Assembly: GCA_024449915.1 (NCBI GenBank)
Contig: JAMZAV010006147.1
Location: 62,001 to 126,000, forward strand
Reading direction: 5' to 3'
From: Sweltsa coloradensis
Lineage: Eukaryota > Arthropoda > Insecta > Plecoptera > Chloroperlidae
DNA: 64,000 bases
Every line of letters starts with the position of its first letter. The stretch's first letter is position 1. Position numbers and translations under genes: made by a program. Under the pieces are notes generated by a model, which had not been told where the DNA came from, ran no database searches, and saw only the letters and a list, made by a program, of their open reading frames with translations. Below are positions 31,916 to 42,861 of this stretch, piece by piece.

Positions 31916-31960
31916 TGTTGCCAAGTTTTTCAAGGAAAGTTAAAAGGCAGTGTACGTTTT

Positions 31961-32510
31961 TTGGATGAGCTTAGGAGCGTGCGACCCGAAGCGAAGATTC
32001 CATTCATACACGGAAAAAAAAATAAAATTTTTTTTAAATTTTTTTTTTATTTTTTTTTCTTTTTGTTAACACGTTTCCGACAAACCCGATACCCAATTGC
32101 GATAAAATTTTCTGGGACCTTCGAAAATCTATGAACTTAGAACTCCCACGTTTTTAAAACGCAACGAAAAATTTTTTCTCGGGAAAAATCCAATTTGCGA
32201 TTTTTTTTTTTTTAAAACAGTTTTTCGATTTTAAACCCCTACATGTTTATCCGATTGTAATATTCTTCACAGAATTTTAAATTTTTATAAAATAAAAAAT
32301 CTTCTGTGAAATTTGAGCGTTATAAAAAATTATTCTCATGAAAATCGCAATTTTTAAACCCGATTTTTTTTTTTTTTAAAAAAACACAAAAAAATTCTAG
32401 GGGCTAGTAAAATTTTTTTTTACAGAATAACAGAAAATCTGCAAAAACACATGGCAGCCAATGCACCAATTTACGTTCATCAAAAACGCTTGAAAAAGCA
32501 AGCCTTCTAG
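31961..32510 (+). mobile_element. R1 element, near full length
   Basis: Begins ttggatgagcttaggagcg and contains gaagattccattcatacacg, cgacaaacccgatacccaat, core markers (tcacagaat; gtgaaatttgagcg) and a 3' part gccaatgcaccaatttacg, ttcatcaaaaacgcttg and aaaaagcaagccttctag. That is a worn version of the inverse motif and hairpin. Confidence 0.7.
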
Positions 32511-32511
32511 T

Positions 32512-32632
32512 AATATGATATTGACCTGATCTAACGTCAATGAAAGTTACAATTTGATGCGAACATACATTTTTTTAACATTGATTCGTTCTAACGTCAA
32601 TTTTAAGGTTTTATAACGACGAGGTAAAAATT
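32512..32632. repeat. Short copy of the 62-bp tandem repeat
   Basis: Two units, gacctgatctaacgtcaatg and gattcgttctaacgtcaatt, match the larger array at 35935-36560. Confidence 0.7.
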
Positions 32633-32636
32633 ATTT

Positions 32637-32905
32637 TTGGATGAGCGAACGAGCGTGCGACGAAGCGAAGACCATTCCAACATTTGGAGAAAAAAACCCG
32701 GAATTTTTTTTTTCTTTCTGTTCGATTATTGTGTGTTTTTAACACGTTTCCCGGCTAATCCGATACTCCAATTGCCATAAAATTTTTTATTACCCTTTGA
32801 AATCTCTGAACTTAAAAACGCACGGTTTGAAAAAATCATCAAAAAAAATTTTCTCGTGAAAATTGCAATTTTACGTTTTTTTTCGATTTTTTTTTTTTTC
32901 TAATT
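32637..32905 (+). mobile_element. R1 element, 5' part
   Basis: Starts ttggatgagcgaacgagcg and has gaagaccattccaacatttg, ccggctaatccgatactcc and one core. It stops at the 3' tail of LINE3. Confidence 0.7.
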
Positions 32906-33955
32906 GTATTTTTGTGTGTTTATTTATTTATTTATTATTGTTCCGAAAACAATTCATTTGTTTAAATGTATCACGAGGATGGCAGAAAAGAGCAGAGCTC
33001 CAAACAACTTGGTGACTCCCAAACCCCTTATAACAATAAATATAATAAAAAGATAAAACATTATTAAATCTTTAGTAAAACCTATAAAAATAGAAAATAA
33101 GAAAAAAATATACATTTTCAAGAATTACAAAAAAAAAGAATCAGTAAACAAAAACGCAGAATTTAATTTGTAATGCAAAAACATGGGTGCTAGAGCAGAT
33201 TTAAAAGAGTCTAATGAGCGATCTCCCTTAACTCCAAAGGAAGAGCATTCCTTTTCATTACAAGTCCTGTAGAAAAACCCATTTTGGTAAGCTGTTGTTC
33301 TTGAAAGGAGTTTTGAGAATTAATCCTTACCAAGTTTGCCCTCGACTACGACTTGCAATTTGCGTAGGGGTCCGGGATCAATGTACCTGTAACATTCCCA
33401 TAGAAATTGAAGTTCTTTTTTTTCCTGTAACTTCTAGCAATGGAAGTCTAAAAGATGTCGTCTTCAGTAGCCTGTCATTTTTAAAATTTTTTCCTTGCAG
33501 CTAAATGCGCGTGCTCCCCCCGACACGCCCAATTTTTTGTTATAAGAGTGGGATCCCATGTGGACAGGGAAAAGGGATGATTTCCACAAATGCTAAGTAT
33601 ACACCCCTTTTAATACTGACATGAGCATGATGAAGGTTTTTGCTTAAAATAGAGTTTCTGGGGGCTTTAGCTCTACATTTCAATATGCGTATTCCATTTT
33701 AGATCACTAGTTATTTGATCCCCCAAAAAATTGACACCATTCTTTTAGTATTGGCAACCCCGTGTTTGGTAACTGCAACGCAAGGGTTTTTTGACTAGAA
33801 AATTGAGAAAATTTTTTAAAAGGGTTCAGTTTCTTCCTTTTTCAACAGCCCAAGTGTTTATTTTGTCCAAATTTGGTTTGGGAGTGCATCAGGATCTTTC
33901 GTAAAAATATTTTCCTATAGATCTTTGCAGCATCAGCAAATGGCTTATTTCTAAA
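32905..33955 (-). mobile_element. LINE3: 5'-truncated non-LTR retrotransposon (minus)
   Basis: Reverse transcriptase remnants lie between two R1 segments. The 3' side, read on the minus strand, ends with repeated AAATAAAT units at 32918-32936. Both flanks are R1 sequence, but the right-hand R1 does not resume where the left one stops, so it is not a simple insertion into one copy. Confidence 0.75.
33230..33950 (-). pseudogene. LINE3 reverse transcriptase C-terminal half
   Basis: The minus-strand frames give FADDAAKIYRKI at about 33945-33905 (active-site Y/FxDD with Phe), then KINTWAVEK, LPNTGLPILK, SDLKWNTHIE at about 33700 and LHHAHVSIKR near 33630. These are followed by thumb and tail pieces RLPLLEVTGKKELQFLWECY and LPLELREI. 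The order matches the region after the catalytic Asp-Asp in Jockey/CR1-like polymerases. Frames change at least four times. It differs from LINE1 (YADDLKVY), so it is a separate family. Confidence 0.75.
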
Positions 33956-34355
33956 AAAACAGATTTCGGCTAAACCGATACCCAATTTGTGTTTAAATTT
34001 TCTGGAGGCCTTAAAAATCCTAAACTAGAACTGCCACGTTTTTGAGCGAAATCGAAAGATTATTTTCTCTGAAAATCGCAACTTTTTTTTTTTTTTTGTT
34101 TTTCTTATTTTTTCTGTTTGTATTTTTTTGGTTTTTTAAACACGATTCGGTAAACCAATTTTCCCATTGCAATGACTTTTTCGGAGGCCCTTTCGAAATC
34201 TCAATTTAGAACCCCACGTTTTTGAGCAAAATGAAAAAATTATTTCTCGTGAAAATCGCAATTTTACGATTTTTTTCGTTTTAAAAAAAAAAATTGTCGC
34301 GATTATTAAACACTACAAGTTTTATTCGATGTAATGATTTTTTCACAGAACCCTT
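33955..34355 (+). mobile_element. R1 element, internal cores
   Basis: Contains ttcggctaaaccgatacccaa and two cores marked by cacgtttttgagcgaaatcg and cacgtttttgagcaaaatg. The terminal sequences are absent. Confidence 0.6.
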
Positions 34356-34357
34356 TA

Positions 34358-34850
34358 TTGGATGAGCGTAGCGAGCGAAGCAATATCCTTTTCAAACATG
34401 GAGAAAAAAATCCGGCATGTTTTTTTCTTTTTTTTTTTTCCTGTATTTTTTGTGTTTGTTTTCACGATTCCGGAAATCAAACTCCAATTGAAAGAAATTT
34501 ATGGGGGGCCCTTTGAAATCTCTAAATTTTAGAACGGCCACTTTTTTGGGAGCGCAATCAAAAAAAATTTTTTCCATAAAAAATCGAATTTCGATTTTTT
34601 CGTTTTTTTTTAAAAAATTCTTCGACTTAAACACCTATATGCTTATCCGATTTTAATGATTTTTTCACAGAACCTTAATTTTATAATTAAGATTTTTGTG
34701 TGAAATTTGAGCGAAATGAAAAATTATTCATCATGAATATCGAAATTTTAGTTTTTTTTTTTTTTTTAAAAAACAGTTCTTTGATTAAAAAAAACCAAGC
34801 TTTATTCTTTTGCAATGATTTTTTTCACAGAACCTTCATTTTTGTACTGG
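34358..34850 (+). mobile_element. R1 element, 5' end and cores
   Basis: Starts ttggatgagcgtagcgagcg and follows the R1 order (tttcaaacatggag; ttccggaaatcaaactcc; two cores with cacagaaccttaatttta and cacagaaccttcattttt). An oppositely oriented R2 terminus follows. Confidence 0.75.
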
Positions 34851-35410
34851 AAAACGCAAAAGTCCCGTCGCTTTGATGGATGGCTTTTTGAAAGTTTTTA
34901 TTTGCGTGAGATCTATTTACTAATCAAGTCCCTTTTTAAAAACGCATTGTGGTGGTTTTTGTCAAGTTCTTTGACTTGTAAATTTTTGTTATAAACCCTT
35001 AAAAAAACTTAAAAAAAATTTTATTTTATGGTTTCTGGCTATTTTTTAATTTTTTCTTTCAAAAAAACAATAAATACCATTACTTTAATGTCCATGGGGA
35101 AATGAATTTCTTGCCCTACTCTTTTGGTCAAATAGGCCCAAATGTCACGAAAAAAAAAGTACGATTTTTATGAAAATATTTTTTCGATTGCCCCCCAAAA
35201 ACGTGCAAGTCTAAGTTCAGAGATTTCGAAGGCCCCTCTCAATTTTCATCAAGATCGCATACCCTTTTTTTCCCGTAAGAGAGCGAACAAACAGACAGAA
35301 AAAACAAAAAAAAACCCCAAAAAACCAAACAAAAAAACTTGGGGAAAATTTTTTGAGGGTCATAAAATTGAAGTTTTCATTTCGTCGCTACGCTCGCTCC
35401 TCATCCAATA
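34850..35410 (-). mobile_element. R2 element, full length
   Basis: Plus-strand reading: tactggaaaacgcaaaagtc, cccgtcgctttgatggatgg, a catttaagtgcc-like body, accaaatgtcacgaaa-like block, gtgcaagtctaagttcagag, catcaagatcgcatac, gagcgaacaaacagacag, an A-rich run and the end cgtcgctacgctcgctcctc. It is flanked on both sides by R1. Confidence 0.75.
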
Positions 35411-35940
35411 AATATTCGTGAAATTTGAGTGCAATCGAAAAATTATTTCTTATGAAAATTGAAAATTTACGTTTTATTTTTTTTTTTAAACACGTTTAAA
35501 TTTAAAAAAAAAAAATCACTTAGTAATGTTTTTTTCACCGAAAAAACAGAAAGTCCGCATGCAGATGCATGCAGCCCCAATTACGCTCATCCAACAACGC
35601 GCCTGAAAAAGCTTTTGCCAAGGTTCCTAGTTTTTTGAATACATTAATTCGTTGTGAAATTTGAGGAAACAAAAAATTTTATTTTCATGAAAATTGCAAG
35701 TTTTGCTTTTTTCTTTTAAAAAAAAAAATTTTTCGGTTGTAAACCTCATGCTTTACCCGTTTGTAAGTTTTTTTTCACGAATTTAATTTTATGAATTTAA
35801 TATTATTGTAAAATTTTGAGCGCAATCGAAAAATTTTTCTTATTAAAACCACAATTTCACGTTTTTTCTTTTTAAAAAAAAAATACGCATCCAACAACGC
35901 GCCTAAAGTAGCGTTTGCGAAGTTTCCCTAGTTATATTCA
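35410..35940 (+). mobile_element. Two R1 3'-end fragments in series
   Basis: The first ends gcccaattacgctcatccaacaacgcgcct region at 35575-35605, then aaaaagcttttgccaaggtt and cctag. The second ends acgcatccaacaacgcgcc, aaagtagcgtttgcg and tttccctagtt at 35885-35935. Both show the hairpin AACGC/GC(G/T)TT followed by the CTAG terminus. Confidence 0.75.
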
Positions 35941-36560
35941 CTTTGATCCGACAAATGCTGTGAAATTTAAAAATTTTTAATATGACGATGAAAAAATTAT
36001 TTTAACATTGATTCGTTCTAACCTCGATGGAAGTGTTTTGTATGACGATGATATACATTATTTTTATTTTGATTTTGATCGATCTAATGTCTTTGAAAGT
36101 AAGAATTTAATATGACGAGATATACATAAATTTAAAAATTACCGTTCTTTCTCAAGGAAAGTTTTTTGTAGACAAGATTTCATTTTTTTTTTTTGATGTT
36201 GATCCATCTAATTTTATGAATTATAAAAATTTTAAATATGAGATGATAACAAAATTAACTTGATCGTTCTTACGTAAATGGAAGTTTTTTGTAGACGGGA
36301 TTTTCTTTTTTATTGATGTGATCCGATTAATGTTATGAAAGTAAGAATTTAATAGAGAGGGAATAAAAAATTTTTCATTGATTCTTTCTTACGTCAATGG
36401 AAGGGGTTTTAAATGACGATGTATACATTATTTTTATTGATTTGATCCCAAAAAACAAGTTGTGAAAGCTAAAATTTTTTTACTACGTTTTATTACATTT
36501 TTTTAAACATTGACCCGTTCTAGCATCGAGGGAAGTTAGTGTTTTGTACTACGATGCATA
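35935..36560. repeat. Dimeric tandem repeat, 62-bp half-units, about 125-bp period
   Basis: Half-unit A carries tgatccgatctaatgttatg, and half-unit B carries gattcgttctaacgtcaatgg or variants. Both are followed by a tatgacgatgatatacatta-like stretch. B-type marks occur near 36017, 36143, 36268, 36385 and 36510. The array is eroded, with a relative at 32512. Confidence 0.75.
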
Positions 36561-38128
36561 CGTTAAATATTATGCACTTTGTAGTGACCCAATTTCAAAT
36601 ATGAACGGAAGTTTTTTGTCAATTTTTAACGATCGGGATATTACCTTTTGATTTTTTATATACTACAATTACCCCTCGGGAGTGTTTCCGATTAACCAAA
36701 ACGAGAAATTACCTTTTGATGTTTAGCATATTTTTGGGATCCGTTTGTTTGTATTTTATTAGTTAGGACCTACTATCCTAAATGTATTTAGAAGAGTTTT
36801 ACAATGCAATTTTTAAATTGATTTAAAAAAGTTTGTTGCAAATTAGAATTAATAGCGTCGTCTCAAAAGTATTCTTTTAAAATAAGTGTTGACCCCGTTC
36901 ATAAAAAATTAATGTTTCTTTTTTTTTGGGAACATCATATTAATAGTGATACCGTTTTTATTTTCCTTTTTTCATTGCTAATTGTACGTTGAATAATAAA
37001 ATCATTAAGAAAAAAAGTATGAGAAAAAACACTTGATATGAAAAATAAAATTCTGTTGATTTTAAATGTTTTAACGTAGAAAGTGAATTTACGGTTTAAG
37101 AAAAACAAATTTAAATTTTTTTAATATTCTTATTATACCCCTACTTTTTTTGCTAGGAATTTTCCCATCCAAAAAATGTAAATTATGTTGGAATCCCACA
37201 TGTTTGAAAAAACCCCCCTTCGTGGATAAAATAGTTTTTGGAAAAAAATAGTATGATAAAAATTTAGTCCAAAAATACGGGAAGCAAATAGTCCACGTTT
37301 TTTTTTTTTTTTAAATCAAGGCAGCCCCATTTATCACAAATTTTGATGAGGATGTATATCCAGTGGAATCACCGAAAGTCAGTTGGCTAAAAAAGGGAAT
37401 AATTATTTTACCTCTTTAGATGCAAAAAATCCCCAAAAGCCCACAGTTTGTTTTTGTTTTGGGAAAATTCTCATTTTTTCAACTAAACTTTAAATTTGGA
37501 GGTAAAGGCCCAATGAATATCGAATTTTTTTTTGTCCAATAATATCTTGTTATACAGAAAACATAGGTGTAAGGCGCGGATGCAGAGCCAGAGAGCCTCC
37601 AATTAGGGGTTCCCAGGTTGCTATGGATTGGTTATTTCAGTTATTTTCCATAAGTTAACAAACCCCCTTTACAATTGGGGATTTTTCTGGACATTCTTGC
37701 ATCCGGGTTTAGTGTCCTTTTCCAAATAAAATGTAAAAACGATTAAATTTGTAATATTTTTTTTGTTTATTTGTTTTATATTTTGTATCATATTTTGATA
37801 AAAAAAAGAATAAGAAAATATAAAAAATATGATATATTTTTTTTGTTAACTTTTGGGTTTTATAGTAGGGGCATCGTGTTTTGTTTGGTTTTTGGACATA
37901 AATTTAAAAATCACCAATACTAGGCCAAAGATAGGGTTTAAAATAAAATGTAAAATTGTCCCCTAATTGTCTCCTGTCAAGACCCCGGGGGGATAGGGCC
38001 CGAATTTTAAAGGGGTGACCTAAAATTATTGTTAGCCTAAAAAATAGGATAAACGGCCAGCGAAAAAATCATAAGGGGGAAAAGTAGTTTATTAAAATTC
38101 CCAACGGCCCCAATAATTGGGGGGGAAA
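36560..38128. other. A/T-rich intergenic sequence
   Basis: No frame above 60 codons and no recognised element. A short imperfect inverted repeat around tatcatattttgataaaa and aaaatatgatatattttt lies at 37787-37850. Confidence 0.5.
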
Positions 38129-38129
38129 A

Positions 38130-38416
38130 AACAATATATATATGTTATGTTGTAGGCTTTCGTGATTTATGGTTTATGTTATGTTACACTTTAGGGGAAA
38201 AATCACGCTTATGAATGTTGGGTTTTAAATTTGGGGATTAAATATTCGTTTTAAAAATTCAAAATAGCGTGATTATTCCGAAAAAGGTAAATAAACATAT
38301 AAAATAATATATATATATATATGATAAAAAAAAAAGGTCTTTTGGGCCCAAGATATTGTTTTTATCCTATGACGGGCCGCGAAAACCTACAACACTCCAT
38401 ATATATATATATATGA
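38130..38416. mobile_element. Short element bounded by inverted ends next to (TA)n
   Basis: The left end atatatatgttatgttgtaggctttcgtg is mirrored at the right by cgcgaaaacctacaacactc and catatatatatat. The enclosed 230 bases are non-coding with an internal (TA)n. It could be a MITE that targets TA runs, or an end of a larger element. Confidence 0.5.
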
Positions 38417-38829
38417 TTTCAACATAAATATTCAGCGTTCATTGGGTTGGGTGACTTCCCAGTTAAATTTTTAATGGATACGAATAAGATGCCAACAAAA
38501 AATAATTTGTATACATTAACGTATTGCCCAAATAAATAATCTAAAAAATAAAAAATATTTACTTATTTTTGGTCATTGTGAATTCTTCAGCATTTAAAAT
38601 GAAGATTGGATGATTTTCTCAAATTTACGCAGCCCTGTTTTCAAATTTATTCATCTAAAAACAACAATGTGAGGTCTACAGTTCGTTCCAAAAACCCCCT
38701 GCGTTTTTTTTTTATGTTCCCAAATATCTCAGCTGTGTGGCAACATTTAAAAAATATGTGAATTATATCACCCGAAAAAAATTTGAGGGTTAAATTACCT
38801 TTAAAATTTTTGGTACAATAATTAGCACT
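38417..38829. other. Intergenic spacer
   Basis: No coding or repeat signal seen. Confidence 0.5.
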
Positions 38830-41190
38830 AATTTAACAAAATATTGTAATAGTTTTGAATAAGATTTGATCAGTGGGGGGGGCTGCGTAATGCGGGAACC
38901 CCCCACGATCATTTTTAAAAAACTTTGTTAATAAGGCAGCATAATTCTGGGATAGGGCAGCATAAATAGCATAATTCAGCACTAAAAATTTGTAGAGATT
39001 AAATTAGATCTGATGAATGGGGGTGCTGCACCCCCCACAGACATTGTTAAAAAACTTCGTTAATACGGCAGCACTAATTCTGGGATTAAAGGCACAATTT
39101 GCACTAATTCTGCATAAATATTTTTAGAGTTTGAATAAAATCGGAGAATGGGGGAATGCGTGAAGTTGGCAAAACCCCCCCGACTTTTTTGAATAACTTC
39201 GAATAAGGGAGCATAATCTGGGATAAACAGCACTAATCAGCACTAATTCAGCAAAATATTGTAGAGTTTGAATGAGATTGATGAATAGGGGGGCTGATCC
39301 CCCCACAGACATTGTTTAATAATTCGTAATAAACCCGCACAATTCTGGGATTTTAAAGGGAAAAAAGACATAATTTAGCACTAAAATTTGTAGAGTTTGA
39401 ATAAATCTGATGAATGGGGGGGGCTGCACCCCCCCAGATTTGTTTGTTTAAATTCGTTTTAAAAAGGGAGCACTAATTTGGAAAACAGCATAATCAGCAC
39501 TAATTCAGCACATATTTGTTAGAGTTTCAATGAGATCGGATGAAGGGGGGGGGCTGCACCCCCCACAGACATTTTTAAATAAACCCTAATAAGCGCACTA
39601 AATTTGGGGGTAAACGGCACTAATCAGCACTAATTAGCACTAAATTTTTTGTAGAATTGAAAAATAGATTTTTGGTGAATGGGGGGGGCGGTTTTAAATT
39701 GGGACCCCCACGACATTTTGAAAAATTTGTTAAAAGGCAGCACTAATTTGGGATAAACAGCATAACAGCACAACAGCACTAAAAAAATTGAGAGTTTGAA
39801 AGAGATCGGAGAATGGGGGGGGCTGCCCCCCACAGACATTGTTTAAAACTTTGTCAATAAGGCAGCATAATTCTGGGATAAACGGCACTAATCAGCACTA
39901 ATTTAGCACTAAATATTTGTGAGTTTGAATGAGACGGTGAATGGGGGGGGTGCGCACCCCCCCCTAGACATTGTGAATAACTTTGTTAATAAGGCAGCAC
40001 AAAATTCTGGGTTTAACGGCACTAATTAGCACTAATTTAGCACTAAATATTGTAGAGTTTGAATTTAGATCGGAGAAGGGGGGGGGCGCTGAAGTTTGGG
40101 ACCCCCACAGACATTGTTGAAATAACTTCTAAAGGGAACAATTCGGATAAACGGGATAATCAGCACTTTCGCACTAAATATTTTTTAGAGTTGAAGAATT
40201 TGGGGAATGGGGGGGGCTGCACCCCCCATGACTTTTTGAATAACTTTTTAAAAAAGGCAGCATAATTCGGATTTAAAGGGACTAATTACACAATTTGCAC
40301 TAAAAATTTTTAGAGTTTGAATGAGATTCGGAGAATGGGGGGTGCTGCGTGAATTGGCACCCCCCCAGACATTGTTTAATAACTTCGTTAATAAGGGGCA
40401 CTAATTTTTGGATAAACGGCACAACAGCACAATTTTTGCAAAAAAATTTGTAGAGTTTAAAAAGAGATTGGATGGGAAAGGGGGGGGCGCACCCCCATAG
40501 ACTTTTTGAATAACTTTTAAATAAGGCGCACTAATTCTGGGATAAACAGCACCAATCAGCACTAATTTAGCACTAAATATTTGGAGAGTTTTAATGATAT
40601 CGGATGAAAAGGGGGGGCGCACCCCCCCCAGACATTGTTGAAAACTTCGTTTTTAATAAAAGCAGCACAATTTTTGGGATAAAAAAGGCCTAATCAGCAT
40701 AATTTAGCACTAAATTTTTTGTAGAATTTGAATGAGATCGGAAAGAATGGGGGGTCTGGTGAAGTTTGGGACCCCCCACGACATTTTTTGAATAACTTCG
40801 TTTAAAAAGGCAGACTAATTTTGGGATAAACAGCACTAATCAGCAAATAATTTAGCACTAAATATTTGTAGGGGTTTTTAATGAACGGAGAATGGGGGGG
40901 CTGACCCCCCAAGACATAGTTTGAAAACTTTTGTTAATAAGGCAGCACTAAATTTGGGATAACGGCACTAATTAGCACTAATTCAGCACTAAAAATTTGT
41001 AGAGTTTGAATGAGATCGGATGAAGGGGGGTGCGCGGAAGTTGGCACCCCCCCCCCAGACATTGTTTAAAAACTTCGTTTAAAAAGGCAGCATAATTCTG
41101 GATTAAAAGCACTAATTAGCACTAATTCAGCACTAAAATTTGAGAGTTTGAATGAGATCGGTTTTAATGGGGGGTTTTCCCAAATTCACG
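38830..41190 (-). repeat. Satellite array 2, about 18 monomers of about 135 bp
   Basis: Each monomer reads (plus strand) tagagtttgaatgagatcgg, atgaatggggg, gctgcaccccc, acagacattgttgaataact, tcgttaataaggcagcacta, attctgggataaacggcact and then repeated gcactaat(t)cag decamers. It is the reverse complement of the array 1 monomer. A longer monomer type with gcgtgaagttggcac between the G and C runs is interspersed without strict alternation. The G and C runs vary, partly from sequencing error. Confidence 0.9.
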
Positions 41191-41784
41191 GACTATTTAG
41201 GCTAGTAACACAATTTTGGGTGCGGGCAATGGAAAAAAAAAATTGAAAAATTTACAAAGACTAATTTTTGGGGGCATAATTTTTGCCCCTTGATTTTTTC
41301 CTTGTTTTTACACATTTGGGGAAAAAGGAAAAATTTTTCCCATCCGACCGATTGTGTGAAATTTGATTTTCCCCCTTTTGAATAACCCAAAAAAAAATTT
41401 TGTGATGGGGGGTTTCGTTATTTTTAAGTTTTTGATAATTTATGCTTTTTAGTTTTTTAATTTTTTTAATTATTTCAGTTCGATCGAAGTTTAATAATTA
41501 TATTTTACCAAAGTTTCAATAATCTTAAAACGGACGCTAATTTAATTTAATTTATCCAAGTAATAAAAAAAAACAAACATTAGATCATTCGGCAAAGGTT
41601 TAGAAGAGATAGATTTTTAAGTTCCAAAGTGTGTGAAAATATTTTTGGGGAAAATGGATTTTAAAAATTTTTTTTCAGAAATTACCATCATTTTGTATTT
41701 ATGGGATGCTTTTCCCCCGGTATGTAATAATGCCCTATAGGTTTCATAAAAAATATTAAATTAATTAAATTTAAAAAATCAAAA
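41190..41784. other. Intergenic spacer
   Basis: A/T-rich, no motif-bearing frame or repeat match. Confidence 0.5.
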
Positions 41785-42717
41785 CATTTATTGAGCGAGG
41801 TAGCGAGGTTCCACTTTACTTTATGGCTCGAATTTTTTTTTTTTTCTCTGTTACGCTTTGGGAAGGGGCTTACCGTTTTTTTGATCGAACCCAAAATTTT
41901 CCAATGACATACCACCTGGCGGGTTGCTGTATAGTTTTTTTGGCAAAATCGTTCAAAAAAATTAAAAAGTTCATTAAAGTTTTAACGAAAGTTTTTTTTT
42001 TTAAACTAAAAGGGGGCAAAAACTGAGGGGGCCAAATCATTTAGAATGTCCGTCCGATCACGAATATGTTATTTTTATTTTGATCCGATAAGTAGTGTGA
42101 TGGAAATTACATTATAACAAAGTCCCGTTACCATGGCAACGGAAAGTCGCTCAGCTTTTTTGGCTCATGATAGCGGTCGAACGGAGGCTCGGATCGAGTT
42201 GAAAGTTTGACCATCCGCATAGCTTCGTTCCCGATTGAATGCCAATAGTTTTGTGGCAAAATCGTTCAAAATGTTATAAAGTTACATTAAAGTTAATCTA
42301 AAGTTTTTTTAAAAAACTAAACGGCGACAAAATCTGAGGTAGCCAAATCATTTAGAATGTCCGTCCGGTCACGAATATGTTAATTTTATTTTGATCCGAT
42401 AAGTAGTGTAGATAGAAATTACATTTTAACAAAAGTAACGTTACCATGGCAACGAAAAGTCGCACAAGAATTCTGGTCACTATGTACTGCCACCTAGAAG
42501 TAATCAAGAGTAAAATAGTTTTCCCAAAGAAATGATGTCAAGGTCCTCTAGATGGCGGTGGATTTTATCCATTCTCTCCTATTTTACAAATTTTCAGCTA
42601 AATCGGTCAAGACTTAAAGACTATTGGTATGTAACATTATGGGAATGTCGTACTCGGGTCGTGTTGCACGTACCGGTGCTCGCTCAACAACGCGTCCAAC
42701 TGAGCGTTTTCCTAGTT
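41785..42717 (+). mobile_element. R3 element, full length with two cores
   Basis: The 5' end ttgagcgaggtagcgagg is mirrored just before the 3' hairpin by gctcgctcaac, so TTGAGCGAG pairs with CTCGCTCAA. The hairpin is AACGC, GTCCAACTGA, GCGTT, followed by TTCCTAG and TT. Two cores of 313 bp (cgttaccatggcaacg at 42126 and 42439) contain gaatgtccgtccg(a/g)tcacg and gcggtcgaacggaggctcg. About 930 bp, no open frame of note. Confidence 0.85.
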
Positions 42718-42861
42718 AAGTTATAGGCCCTTACTAAATAAATATATGTACATAAAATGGCAACACCGCTATTCCGCGCGCGCAATGACTTAAAAAATAG
42801 TTTTAGTTACATGGTGGCGTGTTAACCCTCCAACTGATGTTGGTATAACTTAATTCAAACT

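Noticed and set aside
32905..33955. LINE3 as a clean insertion into a single R1 copy.
   Set aside because: The R1 sequence to its right restarts earlier in the element than where the left part stops, so two R1 copies are involved.
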